From assembly GCA_007120485.1 (NCBI GenBank), contig SKNP01000382.1, positions 1-5,811 of the forward strand: a stretch of DNA of 5,811 nt, given 5' to 3'. The DNA comes from Nitriliruptoraceae bacterium (GTDB lineage: Bacteria; Actinomycetota; Nitriliruptoria; Nitriliruptorales; Nitriliruptoraceae). The position numbers were made by a program, and so were the translations under genes. Shown piece by piece: positions 5,392-5,811 of this stretch; the stretch's first letter is position 1, and the number at the start of each line of letters is the position of its first letter. Below the pieces are notes generated by a model that saw nothing but the letters and a program-made list of their open reading frames with translations, was not told the origin of the DNA and did not search any database.

Positions 5392-5811
5392 ATGAAGCGA
5401 ACGGGGGCCGCGTCGATCGCGGCGCTGCTGGTGTTGACCGCATGTGGTGGGGGCGAACTCGGGTTCGATGACCTCAGCCGCTCCGAGCAGGTCGCCTTCG
5501 ACGTGTTCGACGGCCTCGGGTCCGGGATGGACGATGCCGAGCTGGCCTGCGTGGTCCGGGAGTTGGACGAGGCCGGCGTCCCGCTCCCGCGGGATGAGGC
5601 GGACCTGGCCGAGATGGATCCGACCTCGTTGCGTACCAGCGAGGTCGGATCGTGCGTCGACGACGGGGCGATGATCCTCGCGCTGACCGACGCGTTCCCC
5701 TCGTTGGAGGAGCCTGACGAGCCGGAGGAGCCTGAGGAGGCGGCTGAAGGGGAACCGGAGGAGGCGACCGACGACGAGGAGGTCGAGGAGGAAGCGCCGG
5801 AGGGCGAGGAC
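5392..5811 (+). CDS. secreted lipoprotein with Glu-rich tail, partial (3' end outside window)
   Basis: The first 140 residues of a probable membrane-anchored lipoprotein are present; I do not recognise a family. Residues 1-17 form a lipoprotein signal peptide, with K2 and R3, a hydrophobic stretch from 5 to 16 and the lipobox LTAC, so C18 would be lipidated after signal peptidase II cleavage. A small region at about 22-105 has two cysteines, C53 and C88, which could form a disulfide outside the cell. From E106 to the edge it is almost entirely Glu, Asp, Pro, Ala and Gly. At the DNA level, 5707-5724 and 5725-5742 are a near-exact 18-base tandem repeat. GAGGAG at 5378-5383 serves either this ATG or the in-frame GTG one codon before (5389). 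A similar N-terminal lobe with an acidic tail could be a wall-spanning spacer. Confidence 0.8.
   Translation, partial: MKRTGAASIAALLVLTACGGGELGFDDLSRSEQVAFDVFDGLGSGMDDAELACVVRELDEAGVPLPRDEADLAEMDPTSLRTSEVGSCVDDGAMILALTDAFPSLEEPDEPEEPEEAAEGEPEEATDDEEVEEEAPEGED
5707..5742 (+). repeat. 18-bp tandem repeat in the lipoprotein tail
   Basis: Two copies starting GAGGAGCCTGA encode EEPDEP and EEPEEA and differ at two bases. It marks the start of the low-complexity acidic tail, which may have grown by slippage and may vary in length between strains. Confidence 0.6.

Overview
The window looks like chromosomal DNA from a high-GC actinomycetote. The coding frames prefer G or C at the third position, starts are often GTG, genes overlap in GTGA stop/start pairs, and the rsmG-parA-parB order is typical of the chromosome near the origin in this phylum. 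A deep-branching class such as Nitriliruptoria is possible, but that is only a guess from general gene style; no 16S or other phylogenetic marker is present to settle it.

Layout. Positions 1-773 hold no convincing gene. They contain a perfect parS centromere (611-628), two strong perfect hairpins (258-274 and 373-411) and a weaker inverted repeat (142-160). Next comes a rightward block: rsmG (774-1379, 16S rRNA m7G methyltransferase), then parA (1451-2374) and parB (2371-3564), which overlap by four bases. parA probably has its own promoter inside the end of rsmG, followed by a leader that can fold into two hairpins just before its ribosome binding site. A 70-base convergent gap carrying an imperfect ~20-bp tandem repeat separates parB from a leftward two-gene operon. 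That operon is an HAD-superfamily protein (4348-5124) followed by rpiA (3635-4351, ribose-5-phosphate isomerase A), again joined by a GTGA overlap. A 264-base divergent gap then leads to the start of a rightward lipoprotein gene (5392 onward) that runs off the right edge in a glutamate-rich tail.

How the parts work together. ParB should load on parS and slide from it using CTP, while ParA is the nucleoid-bound ATPase that moves the ParB-parS complex, so the window holds all three parts of a chromosome-segregation system. RsmG, RpiA and the HAD protein are housekeeping or metabolic functions. The most striking unexplained signal is a perfect 26-bp palindrome (5186-5211) in the divergent HAD/lipoprotein gap. 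It coincides with a good rightward promoter (TCGACA, 17-bp spacer, TAGTGT) and also places a -10-like hexamer on the opposite strand, which is the geometry of an operator controlling one or both genes. I see no clear evidence of a wholly new system; the palindrome and the HAD protein with altered catalytic motifs are the items most worth following up.
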